This document shows, piece by piece, positions 10,891 through 21,568 of a stretch of 64,000 nucleotides of DNA. The position numbers and the translations under genes are program-made. Source of the DNA: Pseudorasbora parva. Lineage: Eukaryota; Chordata; Actinopteri; Cypriniformes; Gobionidae. The notes below the pieces were generated by a model, which saw only the letters and a program-made list of their open reading frames with translations, did no database searches and was not told the origin of the DNA. The stretch lies in contig NC_090173.1 of NCBI RefSeq assembly GCF_024679245.1, positions 14,697,501 through 14,761,500 of the forward strand, in the 5' to 3' direction. Within the stretch, counting starts at the first letter, position 1; every line of letters starts with the position of its first letter.

Positions 10891-12721
10891 AAATAGTCAG
10901 AGAAACTGCTTTTGCCCTAGTAAACCATATTGGTCAAGAGAAAAAAAAGTCTTTCCTTGTGCTCAAACTGTTTTTAGTAGAATGATAGTTGGTTTCATGT
11001 TCTAAAAAACAAAACACAAACTGATTGACCCCCGTAAGATGGTATGACCTCTTTTTTTTTCTTTTTTTCATGGAATTCCTATGTTAATGTGTGACATTTA
11101 CTTGAAGACAAAGTTCTGTCAAACTGGGCAAATATATGAAGTTCCTAAATGTAGGTTATGGAGGAGTGAGCCCATCTAATGTTTCAATAAGCAGTCAGAG
11201 TACACTGCATCTGGAAAGTATTCACAACACTATTTTTTCGAAATTTTGTTATGTTACAGACTTATTCCAAAATTTATTAATTTCCTCAAAGTTCATATAT
11301 ATATATATATATATCACATGTAGTCTTGTGGCTGTCTCGTGACAGCCTTTGCCAATACACTCAAAATTTAGCTCAGGTTAATCCTATTTCCACTGATCAC
11401 CCTTTAGATGTTTCTGCAAGCTGTGTCCCAAAGTGAAGGGTGCGCACTTCCAAGGCCATGCACTTCGAAGGCCAGACCAGGCCACGCCTTCAAAGTGCAC
11501 GAAGTGCACGAAGGGTGAACCGAGGGACAGGGTTGCCAGGTCTGAATAATAAAACCCCTCCAATTGTTATTCAAAAGTATCGGAATCACAGCCAGAATGG
11601 GCCAAAATATCCCAAAATGCGGGGCGCGGGCAGTAGAAATATTGCTTAAGTAAAGACAACTTAACCTGTGGACTATAGGCTACAAACACCCCAAAGCAAC
11701 AGTAGCCTAAATGCAGCCCCATTCCAGACTTGGCAACAATGAACCAAAGCGCCGTTAATGGACTAGCAGGTTCTGACAACTGACAGCGGACGTTCGTGAG
11801 GAGATCTTAAAAAGAGAAATGGAGCATATACTACTACTTATATATATATATACTTTTTTTGAGCTTTCTATTGGGTTTTGACATGCTTCAAAGCCTGCGA
11901 CGATGGGCTGGACCATAAGCATGTAAATCTGTAGCTGGTTAAATATTGTCAAATTGCAAATATTAGTTAACAGTTTATTTCTTATGTTAAATGTAACTGT
12001 TACAATATATTTTAAACATTTAGCCTATATACGTCCAAGTTTTTTTTTTTTTTAAGTAGGCCTACTTATTTTTATTCAACTCATCAGATGCATTTTTTTA
12101 TGGCATGCCATGCACCGTCGACCGATTCGGCCCCGCAGAGCTGCGGACAGTGGAAATATGCCCTGCTCATCCCAGAAGATGATGTCCGGCTCAGGCCTTA
12201 CCAGAGTCTCCATTGTGCATTATTCCCATCCCGGTCCAGCTCCAGCTTCTCCCGCTCAGCGCAATAAAAATGTGTTGAAAAGTGTTTTCTTCTGGTTTGG
12301 CTGATAATAAAAATGTGTTGTTTCTAATGTTAAACTTAAGTTATTTTATTGGTCTATAAATAGGCTGTAGTTGTAAAAAGCCTACGTAGGCTAATAGACC
12401 AATTTATTTTAATTTACACATTTTAAATTACATGACAAGAAAATATATGTATAAACATAAATGTGTTTAATGTAGCTACAAATTATAACGTGCATTTCAA
12501 AAATAAACAATAGCTAGGCTATAGAAAAACCACTTCTCTTTAATTTAGCCTACGTTTGAAGTTAACGAAAATGAACAATAGACAGCAGTTCATTTAATTT
12601 ACAAATAACTTGCATAACAAATAATAAGCTAGCCAGTTAAATTGTTCTGTGTCGGCCACGCATTCAGCCTTTGGAGGATCGATGTTTCGTTGACCGTCGT
12701 CAGTGAACATTCATTCATTCA

Positions 12722-12724
<3 letters not shown>

Positions 12725-12793
<69 letters not shown>
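12725..12793. repeat. (AT)n microsatellite
   Basis: Uninterrupted AT dinucleotide run of about 69 bp, inside the TIR element that interrupts the Tc1 copy. Confidence 0.98.
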
Positions 12794-12796
<3 letters not shown>

Positions 12797-13619
12797 AAAC
12801 TTTATTTTAGCATCTAAGTCAGCAGTTTTCGTTTGTTTGTATTTTTTCTTATAATTCTGAGTGACAGATGTCACATTTGATTTAGCCTATTTTTCTGTGA
12901 TATTTGTTTTAGTTACGGTGTTGACATTGCTACAGCAGGCTGTAAGAAAAATAAATGATTGCACGGACAATTCCTATCCAGTGTCTCTCTTTCTGTAAGG
13001 GAAATTTAAAAGATAGATTCTGGAAACAAAATCTAAATTTAGCTGGATCAGTCGGGTCGGGAATAAAATAATTTATAGCGGGTGAGCACGGAGTGAATTT
13101 TGCGCGAGCGGAATGGTGCGGTGCGGAATAGCGGGAGCAGGACGAAAATACAGCGCCACGCAGATTATATTTTGAAGGCTATTTAAAGAAAGTGTATGGG
13201 GAAAAAAGAAAGAGCGAAAAGGGTGATAATGGACTGATTCCTCTTCTTGAGATAATGGTTGAGAAATAAATAGCATTTAAAAATTGGGAAATTAAAGTTT
13301 ATCTTGCTCAGGGCAGGGAACTGGGAACTGTGTGAATGCACTAACATTGAACGTTGTATTTACTTCAAGCGCTTGCGCTGTTGTGTTCAATAGTACCCAG
13401 GCTACACTTGAGTTACCGACCGCTACCGTCTTTAACTGGAATCTGATCGAGTGCCGCGGGAATGCGGACCAGTCAAATCCTGTAGTCACCAGTGTGCTAT
13501 GAATTCTGGGATAGGGAAGGCTGCGAAGTTATGGGAAGGTCCCATCTGCTGTACCCTTCCTTTGCCTGAGAACCGAAGGGCGCATTTTGAAGTCGCTCAT
13601 GAATTGCGGCAGCCTTCGT

Positions 13620-13830
13620 CGCACCGCTGTGACGCAATCGCACTTCAAATGCGGCCTTCAGAGGTGCAGCTCTCCCTTTGGGACAGCCTACCTAGTGCCG
13701 CTGTGACGTAATCGCACTTCAAATGCGGCCTTCAGAGGGTGCAGCCTTCACATTGGGACAGTCTTCGTAGTGCAGGTATGACGTAATCGCACTTCAAATG
13801 CGGCCTTCGAAGTGCGCGCACTTCACTTTG
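13620..13830. repeat. three 75-bp subterminal repeats
   Basis: The core tcgcacttcaaatgcggcct recurs three times at 75-bp spacing (about 13637, 13712 and 13787), each followed by ttcagag or ttcgaag and, for two units, by a cttTGGGACAG-type echo of the terminal repeat. Subterminal repeats of this kind are typical transposase-binding arrays in hAT and Mutator elements. Confidence 0.8.
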
Positions 13831-13955
13831 GGACACCGCTTACAACTTGATTGACTAGTCCAGCTGTGGTAAATTCAGTGGATTGGGCATGATTTGGAAA
13901 GGCACACACCTGTCTGTATAACAGAGGATGTCAGAGTCAGAGCACAAACCAAGCC

Positions 13956-14640
13956 ATGAAGTCCACGGAATTGTCAGTAGACCTCCGAGACAGGATTGTA
14001 TCGAGGCACAGATCTGGGGAAGGGTGCAGAAACATTTCTGCAGCATTGATAGTCCCAATGAGCACAATGGCTTCCATCATCTGTAAATTGAAGAAGTTTG
14101 GAACCACCAGGACTCTTCCTAGAACTGGCCACCAGGCCAAACTGAGTGATCAGGGGAAAAGGGCCTTAGTCTGGGAGGTGACCAAGAACCTGATGGTCAC
14201 TCTGACAGAGCTCCAGCCTTTCTCTGTGGAGAGAGGAGAAACTTCCAGAAGAACAACCCTCTCTGAAATGATTAGATGGCACATGACAGCCTGCCTGGAG
14301 TTTGTCAAAAAGCACCTTAAGGACTCTCAGACTATGAAAAAAAAAAAATCTGGTCTGATGAGATTGAACTTTTTGGCCTAAATGGCAAGCGTCATGTCTG
14401 GAGCAAACCAGGCACTGCTCATCAACTGGCCAATACCATCAGCGGTAGAAACTGGGAGACCAAGATCAAGTGAAAGATAAATGCAGCAAATATTGAGACA
14501 TCTTTGATGAAAACCTACTCCAGAGTACTCTGGACCTCAGACTGGGACCTCAGACAGCTTGAGAGGTCCTGCAAAAAAGAATGGGAGAAACTGCCCAAAA
14601 ATATGTGTGCCAAGCTTGTAGCATCATACTCAATAAGACT
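13956..14640 (+). pseudogene. Tc1 transposase remnant
   Basis: The first frame (13956-14381) begins MKSTELSVDLRDRIVSRHRS and continues with the paired-like helix-turn-helix (CRNISAALIVPMSTMASIIC), the N-terminal DNA-binding region of Tc1 transposases. Further homologous text follows at 14330-14640 in other frames, including the region that should hold the catalytic DDE triad. Parts are deleted, and an A-run at 14335-14348 shifts the frame. Non-functional. Confidence 0.85.
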
Positions 14641-16731
14641 TGAGGCTGTAATTGGTGCCAAAGGTGCTTCGACAAAGTATTGAGCAAAGGCTATGAATAC
14701 TTATGTACATGTTTTTATTTTTAAGAAATTTGTAAAGATTTCAAACAACCTTCTTTCACGTTCTCATCATGGGGTATTGATTGCAGAATTGAGGAAAATA
14801 ATTAATTGAATCCATTTTAGAATAAGGCTGTAACATAAAAAAAATATGGAAAAAGTAAAGCGCAGTAAATACTTTCCGGATGCACTGTATATAAGCAGCT
14901 GCTTACCTCTCTTCAGTCTTAGCAGTTCCAGCATCCCTGAACCTCCTCAAACTCCACCTAAATCTGAGGTACCTTGCCCTTTGTAATTACATCCTACATT
15001 TAGCCACTGTGGGGGTATCGGAGCTTGAGTTGAAGCTGCTTCATCGAGCCCCTTATCATTGGACAGCAAGTTAAATAAGTTTAACCTAATATCTTAAAGA
15101 CTACATGGCTTAATATAATGCTAATCATATACAAAAGTCACCTGCAACCTTCAGACATGGTTTGGGGATCCCAACAGACTACCTTAAACAATCTCAGTCA
15201 ACATGACTAGAAATACGGTCATCCAGCTACACCAGTTTTGCTGTCAAACAATATGGATATCCTCACACTACGGCAGCACTAAAGCAGCTTGTGTTGGGCA
15301 GTAAGACGTTTTAAATTCCACTGTTTCTCTACAGGTCAAATACAGTAGAATTTAAACCAGCTCTGTGTGACAACTTCTCAACAAATGCAGAGGCAATCCT
15401 CTTACATACACCAGCAGTTAGACTACTAATACCATTGTTAATGAAAAATGTCAATCTACAATAACACTACAAAGAGGCGCAAACAAATCAGCATCTCAGA
15501 ACTAAATTATATTAATAGACTCATCTAAGAGCAGAGAGGCAGCGCCTTCCTAAGAGGAACGGCAACACACTATATTGACCCGTTCTATATGGGTGACCCA
15601 TAAAACAAAGAACGAGCACCCTGAGTTTCAAAGGAAATTGGGACAAATTCAACACACCATCAGACACACACACGCACACACTTTCCCCGAACATTCACTG
15701 AACAGAACAGGCTAAGAAGGGTCGTTCCCATATAGACCGTGAGTCAGTCTATGGAGGAAGTAATATTTGAGCCTCGCACGTCGAGTTGAAAACTCCATGT
15801 CGTGTCACGGGGTTAAAGCTTTCTTTATGCAGTATTAATGCCAGGGGCTGTAATCTAGGTTACACTAAGAAAAGCTCCCGGAGGCCCGTCCAAGTGTCTG
15901 CTCAACTACACGGACGATGATACAAGCAACTCACACACACGCATATACACACACTGCACTGACCTCAGCTGCTGCGTTGTCAATGCTGAAGCGACTGCTG
16001 TCCACAAACAACTCAGCATGCTCTAATTTAAGATAAAGACTGCGTCTCTCTCTTTCTGAATGTCTTTCTAGACTAGAGCTTCTTTATTTCATTTATTAGG
16101 GATGTAACAAAATGGCTTTTTATGGTGAATATGATAATTACAGAGGCTTCGAGAAAGGAATGAGTGTGCATGTGTGGGACTTTTCAGTCCACAGAAACAC
16201 ACACTCCCACACACACACAGTGTGACCTGAGAGAATTCATTAAACCTGACCTGTGCTCTCTGGCAGCCCGGTTCCCTACTGTATACTTGGCTCTGGCTCG
16301 CTCTCTTTCTTAAACAAGAATTTTAACACAATCCTACCAAACTATTGGAAAAATGACCAGCCTAACAGTGTGCAATTATCCTTGTCAATCTACACCAGGC
16401 TGAGGTCACTAAATTGCTCTCACCATGATATCTTGAGGTGTTCGCTGCAAAAACATTGTCCTGGTAAGTCATACTAACGGGCTGAAACCAACTCCCTACT
16501 GTTTTTAAACCCTGAGTAAGAAGAGAATTAGCACCTCCGTCTCTATGAAATAGTAATAGACCCAACTAACTCCTGCTATAGGCTTCTTGTAGTGCTAGAT
16601 TTTTTTTTATTTTATATAATTATTAAAATTATAGTTGCTTCATAGTCACCTTCACTGTTCCCTTTACCCACACCTAGTAAAGAAACATTACAAAAGACAT
16701 GTCTCTATCATCTCAAGTGTGTCTCCTAGAA

Positions 16732-17392
16732 CAGTGTCTCTCAACTGGTTTGGCCATAGGACCAACATTTTCCCATTAGGCTGTGACGCTTTTATTCAAC
16801 ACTGATGAATAAACAGTATAATGTAAGGCTATTAAATAAGCCTGGCAGTCCCAAACTTTGTTAATACCATAAAGTTAGTAAATCGGTATGAGCTATTAAT
16901 TTAAAAACATAAGAAATTAAAATAAAGCGGGATTTTGGAGCCCTATTAACATGAACTGATTATGAAACATATGGAAGCTGCTCCTGATGAGTAGAATGCG
17001 TATCATGCATGCAAATCCTTCCCAGCTAACACACAAAGTGCCCGTTACATTATTAATTGGTACTTTTTAGTAATTTAACGGCTTACTAATTGACAATGTA
17101 ACTGACATTGCAATTGAAGAGCATAGTATACAACTGACAGGGCAAGAAAGTTCATTTTCAGAGGTGACAATAACGTTAGAATAATGACAGACACTTTTAA
17201 ACATCTCATCTGACAGCAGATACTGAATCGGGACAGTGCGTTTTTCTCCGGCACTCTTCACTTAAAGTGCTTCTGACAGAAGAGTCAACAGCTTTTACGT
17301 ACGTCTTTCAAAATAAAAGTCTCACATCAGAACAAAGTTTAGACAATATGCTTTGTTGTTTCGTTGACTGAACACTCAGTTGAGAAACACTG
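16732..17392. mobile_element. 661-bp hAT-type element with exact 8-bp TSD
   Basis: Left end CAGTGTCTCTCAACTGG, right end inverted CAGTTGAGAAACACTG. The 8 bp on both sides (16724-16731 and 17393-17400) are identical: TCCTAGAA. The CAGTGTTTCTCAAC-like terminus is a classic hAT signature. The interior has no transposase frame, so the copy is non-autonomous. Confidence 0.92.
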
Positions 17393-17824
17393 TCCTAGAA
17401 AGTAAATAGATGAAATGGAGACATCTGTTTAGGGATTTGACTTTTTACTTAAACAAAAGACCTCAGAAATCTCACAACTTAAAAAAATATTCAGGCCCTT
17501 CATAGATAAGACACATCTAAATTATGTTTACTTTACTTAAACATATCTAATTTTGACACAACCTAATATAATTGTGTTCAATCAACCTAATATATTTAAA
17601 ACTGAAGTTTACTTAATTAATTTGTGTTAAAACTACATGAAATATAACTAACTGGCAGTGGATGTAGTTCCTTTGCAAGGGTCTTCGTCAGGAGAGTAAA
17701 TTTACGGATTAAAGTGTCATTTTATGTGTTTTTCAGTAAAGGGAAAGATGTTGCTAGTTTATGTTAGTGTTTAATGTTCAGTTATGTTGGACATTGAGGA
17801 GTTTCTGTAACTTTGTTGTTACCA

Positions 17825-17998
17825 CACTCTGAAGAATGCTGGGTTAAAAAACAACTCAGGCTGGGTTGAAAATGGACAAACCCAGAAATTGTGTTGTTTG
17901 AATGGGTCCATGCAATGTGGGTTCAAACAACCTAATTTCTGGGTTTGCCCATTTTCAACCCAACCTGAGTTGTTTTTAACCCAGCGTTTTTTAGAGTG
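17825..17998. mobile_element. 174-bp near-perfect palindromic MITE
   Basis: The sequence starts cactctgaagaatgctgggt and ends as its inverted counterpart acccagcgttttttagagtg. The two arms of roughly 75 bp pair along almost their whole length around a short central loop near tgggtccatgcaatgtgggt. Repeated GGGTT/AACCC words occur within each arm. No target duplication was resolved. Confidence 0.85.
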
Positions 17999-18792
17999 CA
18001 TTATGCAGAAGAGTGGTGTGTGTTTAGGCTGTGGACACTTTTAAACTAATTCATTGGATGGAATTACTGCTCTAAATTAAATATGAGTTTGTCCAATAAG
18101 TTATTTTTGCATTTTATTTCTAAAAATATGATTTCTGTTATTTAAAAGGTCTAAAGATAAATTAAATGATAATTTGATGAATGTGTTCACCTTGCATAAT
18201 AAACTTTTATAAATGTAACATAAAATTATTAAGTAAACTGCACATATAAATATTATGTAACAGTGACAAATTCAGATTGTTTGTATTTACTCAAAGAAAT
18301 TTTGGCAGCTTTACTTGAATTTCTTTTGTACATATAACTAAATTGTTGCTTGTAAAAAATGCTCAATATAGTTGTGTGCAACCACTTGATGCATTTTTAA
18401 GTACATTCAACAGGTCATTTTTTTGAGTGTACATTTCAGACATCGCAGTAATGTCTTAAACTGTGCTTGGATTTCAAAGTCAAAAAAGCAAAGATGAATT
18501 CAAAACATTTCTTATCCAATAGCTGAAAATCATCCACATTTAGTTAGCTTTATACTGATAGTGTTTATGAACAATTGTCTCATTTATGTCTGCTATTCTA
18601 GAAAAACTAAACAAAAAGCATTCACAACTGAAAACCTCATCAAAAGGATAGCTCACACAAAAAAGAAAATTCTATCATCACCACCTTCATGTTGTTCCAA
18701 ACGTGTATGACTTTTAGCAGAACTCAATAAGTATTTTTTGTAAAATAGCTGAATAAAAAAAATGGCTGAGACTGTTCTTGAAGTGTCTTCCT

Positions 18793-19848
18793 TAGGGCCC
18801 TATCATACATCCGGCGCAATGCGACTCCAGGTGCGACGTTATTTTGCTAGTTTCAGGCCGATGCAGTTATCATTTCCACATCCTATGACATGTTGTTTAA
18901 ACAGCAAATGCAGTCACGCCCATCTTTTCGCTCATGGACGCTCTGGTCTGAAAACCAGGAGTGTTCAGGCGCATCGTTGGTGTGCTGCTTTTTTGAGGAA
19001 CTGAAAACAACTGTGCCATTGACCAACAAAAACCTGGTCTAAAGTCAATAGCGCAGTATTTTTTGTGTTATTTAAAGGGTGTGTTAGTAATATGCGCCTA
19101 TAGGCGGGTGCATTACACGCGTACATGTGTTACACACACAGGGACTTGCAGCACCCCACAACACTGTTTAATTGTGTTACATTAAATTAAAAATAAAATG
19201 ATTCCTTTCTGGAGAAGCGCTGAGTCTTTCCCCTTGCAAATTCCACCATGTAAATAGCTAATCCGCCATGACGCGGGCACAATTGGCTTTTAAAGGGAAT
19301 GGGAGATGAGACTATGATTGTCTTTGAGACTCTGGACTTTAGTCAAGTCAGATTTATTTATATAGCGCTTTTTCAATGACGATTGCTTCAGTGTTAAACT
19401 GGACATTATTGCAACAATATTTGATTCAGCTGTACAGTTGTTCTGGAGAAAATGGTGATGTTATCAGCTTATTTTAATCATATAGCGACAATGTTAGCAG
19501 ATTAGTATTATAGTTTAAACAATTAAATAAGACCTAATAAATTCATTTTATTTGGATATTTAGCTGAATAACTTAGATCAAAATTTTAGTTTCCCCAACT
19601 GAGCAAGCCAAGCCAAAGGCGACAGTGGCAAGGAACCAAAACTCCATCAGGGCAGAAAATGAAGATGGAGAAAAATAAACCTTGGGAGACTTTACACCCA
19701 AAACACACCCATAGCTCATTGAGAGAATAGGTACAACCCCTTTTGGACCATGCGTCTGGTGCACAGACAGTTTTTCTGTCGTTAAACTAGCAAAAGTGTA
19801 TTAAGTGCACCTGCGCCATGCGCTCAGAGTGCTAAAATAGGGGCCTTA
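18793..19848. mobile_element. hAT-like element carrying a nested retroposon
   Basis: Left end TAGGGCCCTATCATAC, right end inverted GCTAAAATAGGGGCCTTA. The interior shows the GCGC-rich subterminal words (cggcgcaatgcg, cctgcgccatgcgc) expected of this TIR family. The 8-bp flanks match at five positions only, so the target duplication is degraded. The retroposon at 19342-19687 accounts for a third of the length. Confidence 0.65.
19342..19687 (-). mobile_element. SINE/LINE-type retroposon fragment with 7-bp TSD
   Basis: Flanked by identical GACTTTA (19335-19341 and 19688-19694). Read on the minus strand, it ends GCGCTATATAAATAAATC and then tgacttgac, the same LINE-type 3' end seen in the LINE at 4145-6862 and in the SINE at 52257-52517. 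No reading frame. It is nested in the hAT-like element at 18793-19848, so it is the younger insertion. Confidence 0.78.
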
Positions 19849-19849
19849 A

Positions 19850-20340
19850 TGTTACTCAGAAGAAAGTTAAGATGCGAGAGTGTTTCATTTTTGGATGGAC
19901 TATCCCGAAATGTCTTCAGACAAATGAAAGAGTGGCCTCTCAGAAATAAAACTTTCCTGTCTGCAATATCTGACATAGCAATCAGATATGAACTCAAATA
20001 TTCCTCAGTATCTCCACTTTCAATTTTAGCTAAGACAAATTCAAGGCATGTTAATACAAATGCCGAGAACTCAATTAAGCCTCCGGAGACATGAAAGAGC
20101 AACCTTTGAGCCGTACAATTCTCTTTCGAGAACACACTGCCGATTCTCCCGAGACTAAAATATCTGAGGTGAGCTTTCCACATTCTAGATCTAAACTCTT
20201 ACTGCGTGTTCGTAATCGTCTCAAATGCTCTTTCTTAACTTCTGAGAAACATCTGAGGCATTGATATTCTACTGACACATTACTCAGAAGTTTCCTCAGC
20301 ACTCTGGGCAGGACGGCCAGCCTCTGATACATTAATTATT
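19850..20340. repeat. unclassified interspersed sequence between inverted/direct ttactcagaag words
   Basis: The word ttactcagaag occurs near both ends (19853 and 20280), and the interior has long open frames on the minus strand (about 119 codons at 19824-20183) with no recognised domain. The composition differs from the flanks. Possibly a diverged DNA transposon; no duplication or TIR is convincing. Confidence 0.3.
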
Positions 20341-20586
20341 ATTCATTATCTTTATAGACGAGTGAGTCTAAAATTGAACCGCAGCTTCGGCTAAGGCAGA
20401 ATCTACCGATGAAGGAGGGAAATGTACTACATCCACTACTGCGTGTAGTCTTGTGTGTGTGTGTCTGTGAGAGAGTCAGGGCTCCTCCAGGCCGTCCCGC
20501 CGTGCCGTCTAACTGTCTGGCCTCACTGCTGAGAACATGCTGCTTAATTGAATCCTACACCTGTTACTGGCAGGTACAAAGGGCTG

Positions 20587-20600
20587 CCAACAGGGGGCAG
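20587..20600 (+). promoter_or_regulatory. candidate CTCF-type site
   Basis: CCAACAGGGGGCAG fits the CTCF core pattern (CCANNAG, then GGGGCAG). It lies in a GC-richer, non-repetitive intronic stretch (20400-20660) that also contains CAGGTA and CACCTG words. Inference from motif only. Confidence 0.35.
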
Positions 20601-20706
20601 AGCGCTGTGGCACTGGGCATCCTCTTCAAAGCTGAATGGGTTATTGTGTGCTGATTCTACATCAACGACGTGTTAAGCATGTGGATGAGCATCAGTGTGT
20701 GTTTTT

Positions 20707-20708
<2 letters not shown>

Positions 20709-20741
<33 letters not shown>
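20709..20741. repeat. (GA)n microsatellite
   Basis: GA dinucleotide run of about 33 bp in an intronic, GA-rich neighbourhood. Confidence 0.95.
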
Positions 20742-20744
<3 letters not shown>

Positions 20745-21568
20745 TGTAGACAGAGAGGTAGGTGTAAAACACTGCCGTATTGCGCATCTGAATGTGAGCG
20801 AGAGAGAGAAAGACAGTTAAAGGTTGTAAGAAGTGTTGCTGTGTGCTTGGAAGCAGAGAGAGAGGGGGATGGAAAAAGGCGAAGGGTCGAAGGTTATTCC
20901 TGTGAAATGAGAATTAGGATTGAGTTAATTCGATAAAGGCTAGAAGGGCTCCCGGATTGTGTCCTGGACAGCAAGAGGTTAGCAGCAAGACAGAAACGTG
21001 CTACGTTTATTCCACGCACACGTACAAGCAAACACAGATGCACGCTAAAAGTACACACACACACACACACACAGATAGGCTTACTGTAAAAAAGCCTATC
21101 TATATGTCAATTTTAAATTTGAATGCCTGTACAATCATCACCACAATGCCAGGACACACAAATACATTTTTTTACCGAACAAATGTGTTCTATCGCATAA
21201 CCCTATATAAACCCTTAAACATATAACCCTCACAGAAAACTTCATAAATAGTTTTAATTTGAATTACGGGGGCAGTTGGGACGTCCTTGTAGAGGCACCC
21301 TGTAGGGTTTGCGTTCTGTCCCCTGGGTCTGCTATCCCAGCAGCACTGTCTGTCCAGAACAGTCTATCTGTACCTGAATAACATCACATTACACCCTCAT
21401 TGAAATTCGCGAGCACCTGCGTAGCTTTGCCTCTTTAGCTTTAACAATACACACGCACAAGTGCACAGACGCGGTCTTCTATCTCTCCTACTGCCCAGCC
21501 GAGCGGCTGTCCAGGTTGTGTGACAGTGTGTGTGCATGGATTACACTTGATATGTTGGCAGGTATTAA

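Larger units (their letters stand above)
11423..13836. mobile_element. non-autonomous TIR element inserted in the Tc1 copy
   Basis: Left end gtgtcccaaagtgaagg, right end inverted cttcactttgggacac. The right subterminal region holds three 75-bp direct repeats. An (AT)n tract sits at 12725-12793. The flanks (..tctgcaagct and cgcttacaactt..) look like a diverged 8-9 bp duplication of the Tc1 sequence, consistent with hAT or a similar superfamily but not decisive. No transposase-like frame of any length was recognised in the interior. Confidence 0.7.
11203..14887 (+). mobile_element. Tc1/mariner element split by a 2.4-kb insertion
   Basis: The ends read cactgcatctggaaagtatt and, inverted, atactttccggatgcactg, each bordered by the TA target dinucleotide (11201-11202, 14888-14889). 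The left TIR and 5' region continue to about 11420, where the text breaks in the middle of a sequence that resumes at about 13840 (tacaacttgattgact..). The broken-off half then runs through a degraded transposase to the right TIR. Without the insert the element would be about 1.27 kb, shorter than a full 1.6-kb Tc1, so it also has internal deletions. Confidence 0.88.

Noticed and set aside
13080..13160. CpG-island promoter
   Set aside because: Locally CpG-rich but inside the TIR element that interrupts the Tc1 copy; no other promoter feature.
19824..20183. 119-codon minus-strand protein gene
   Set aside because: No recognisable domain, no neighbours or splice evidence; overlaps a repeat boundary.
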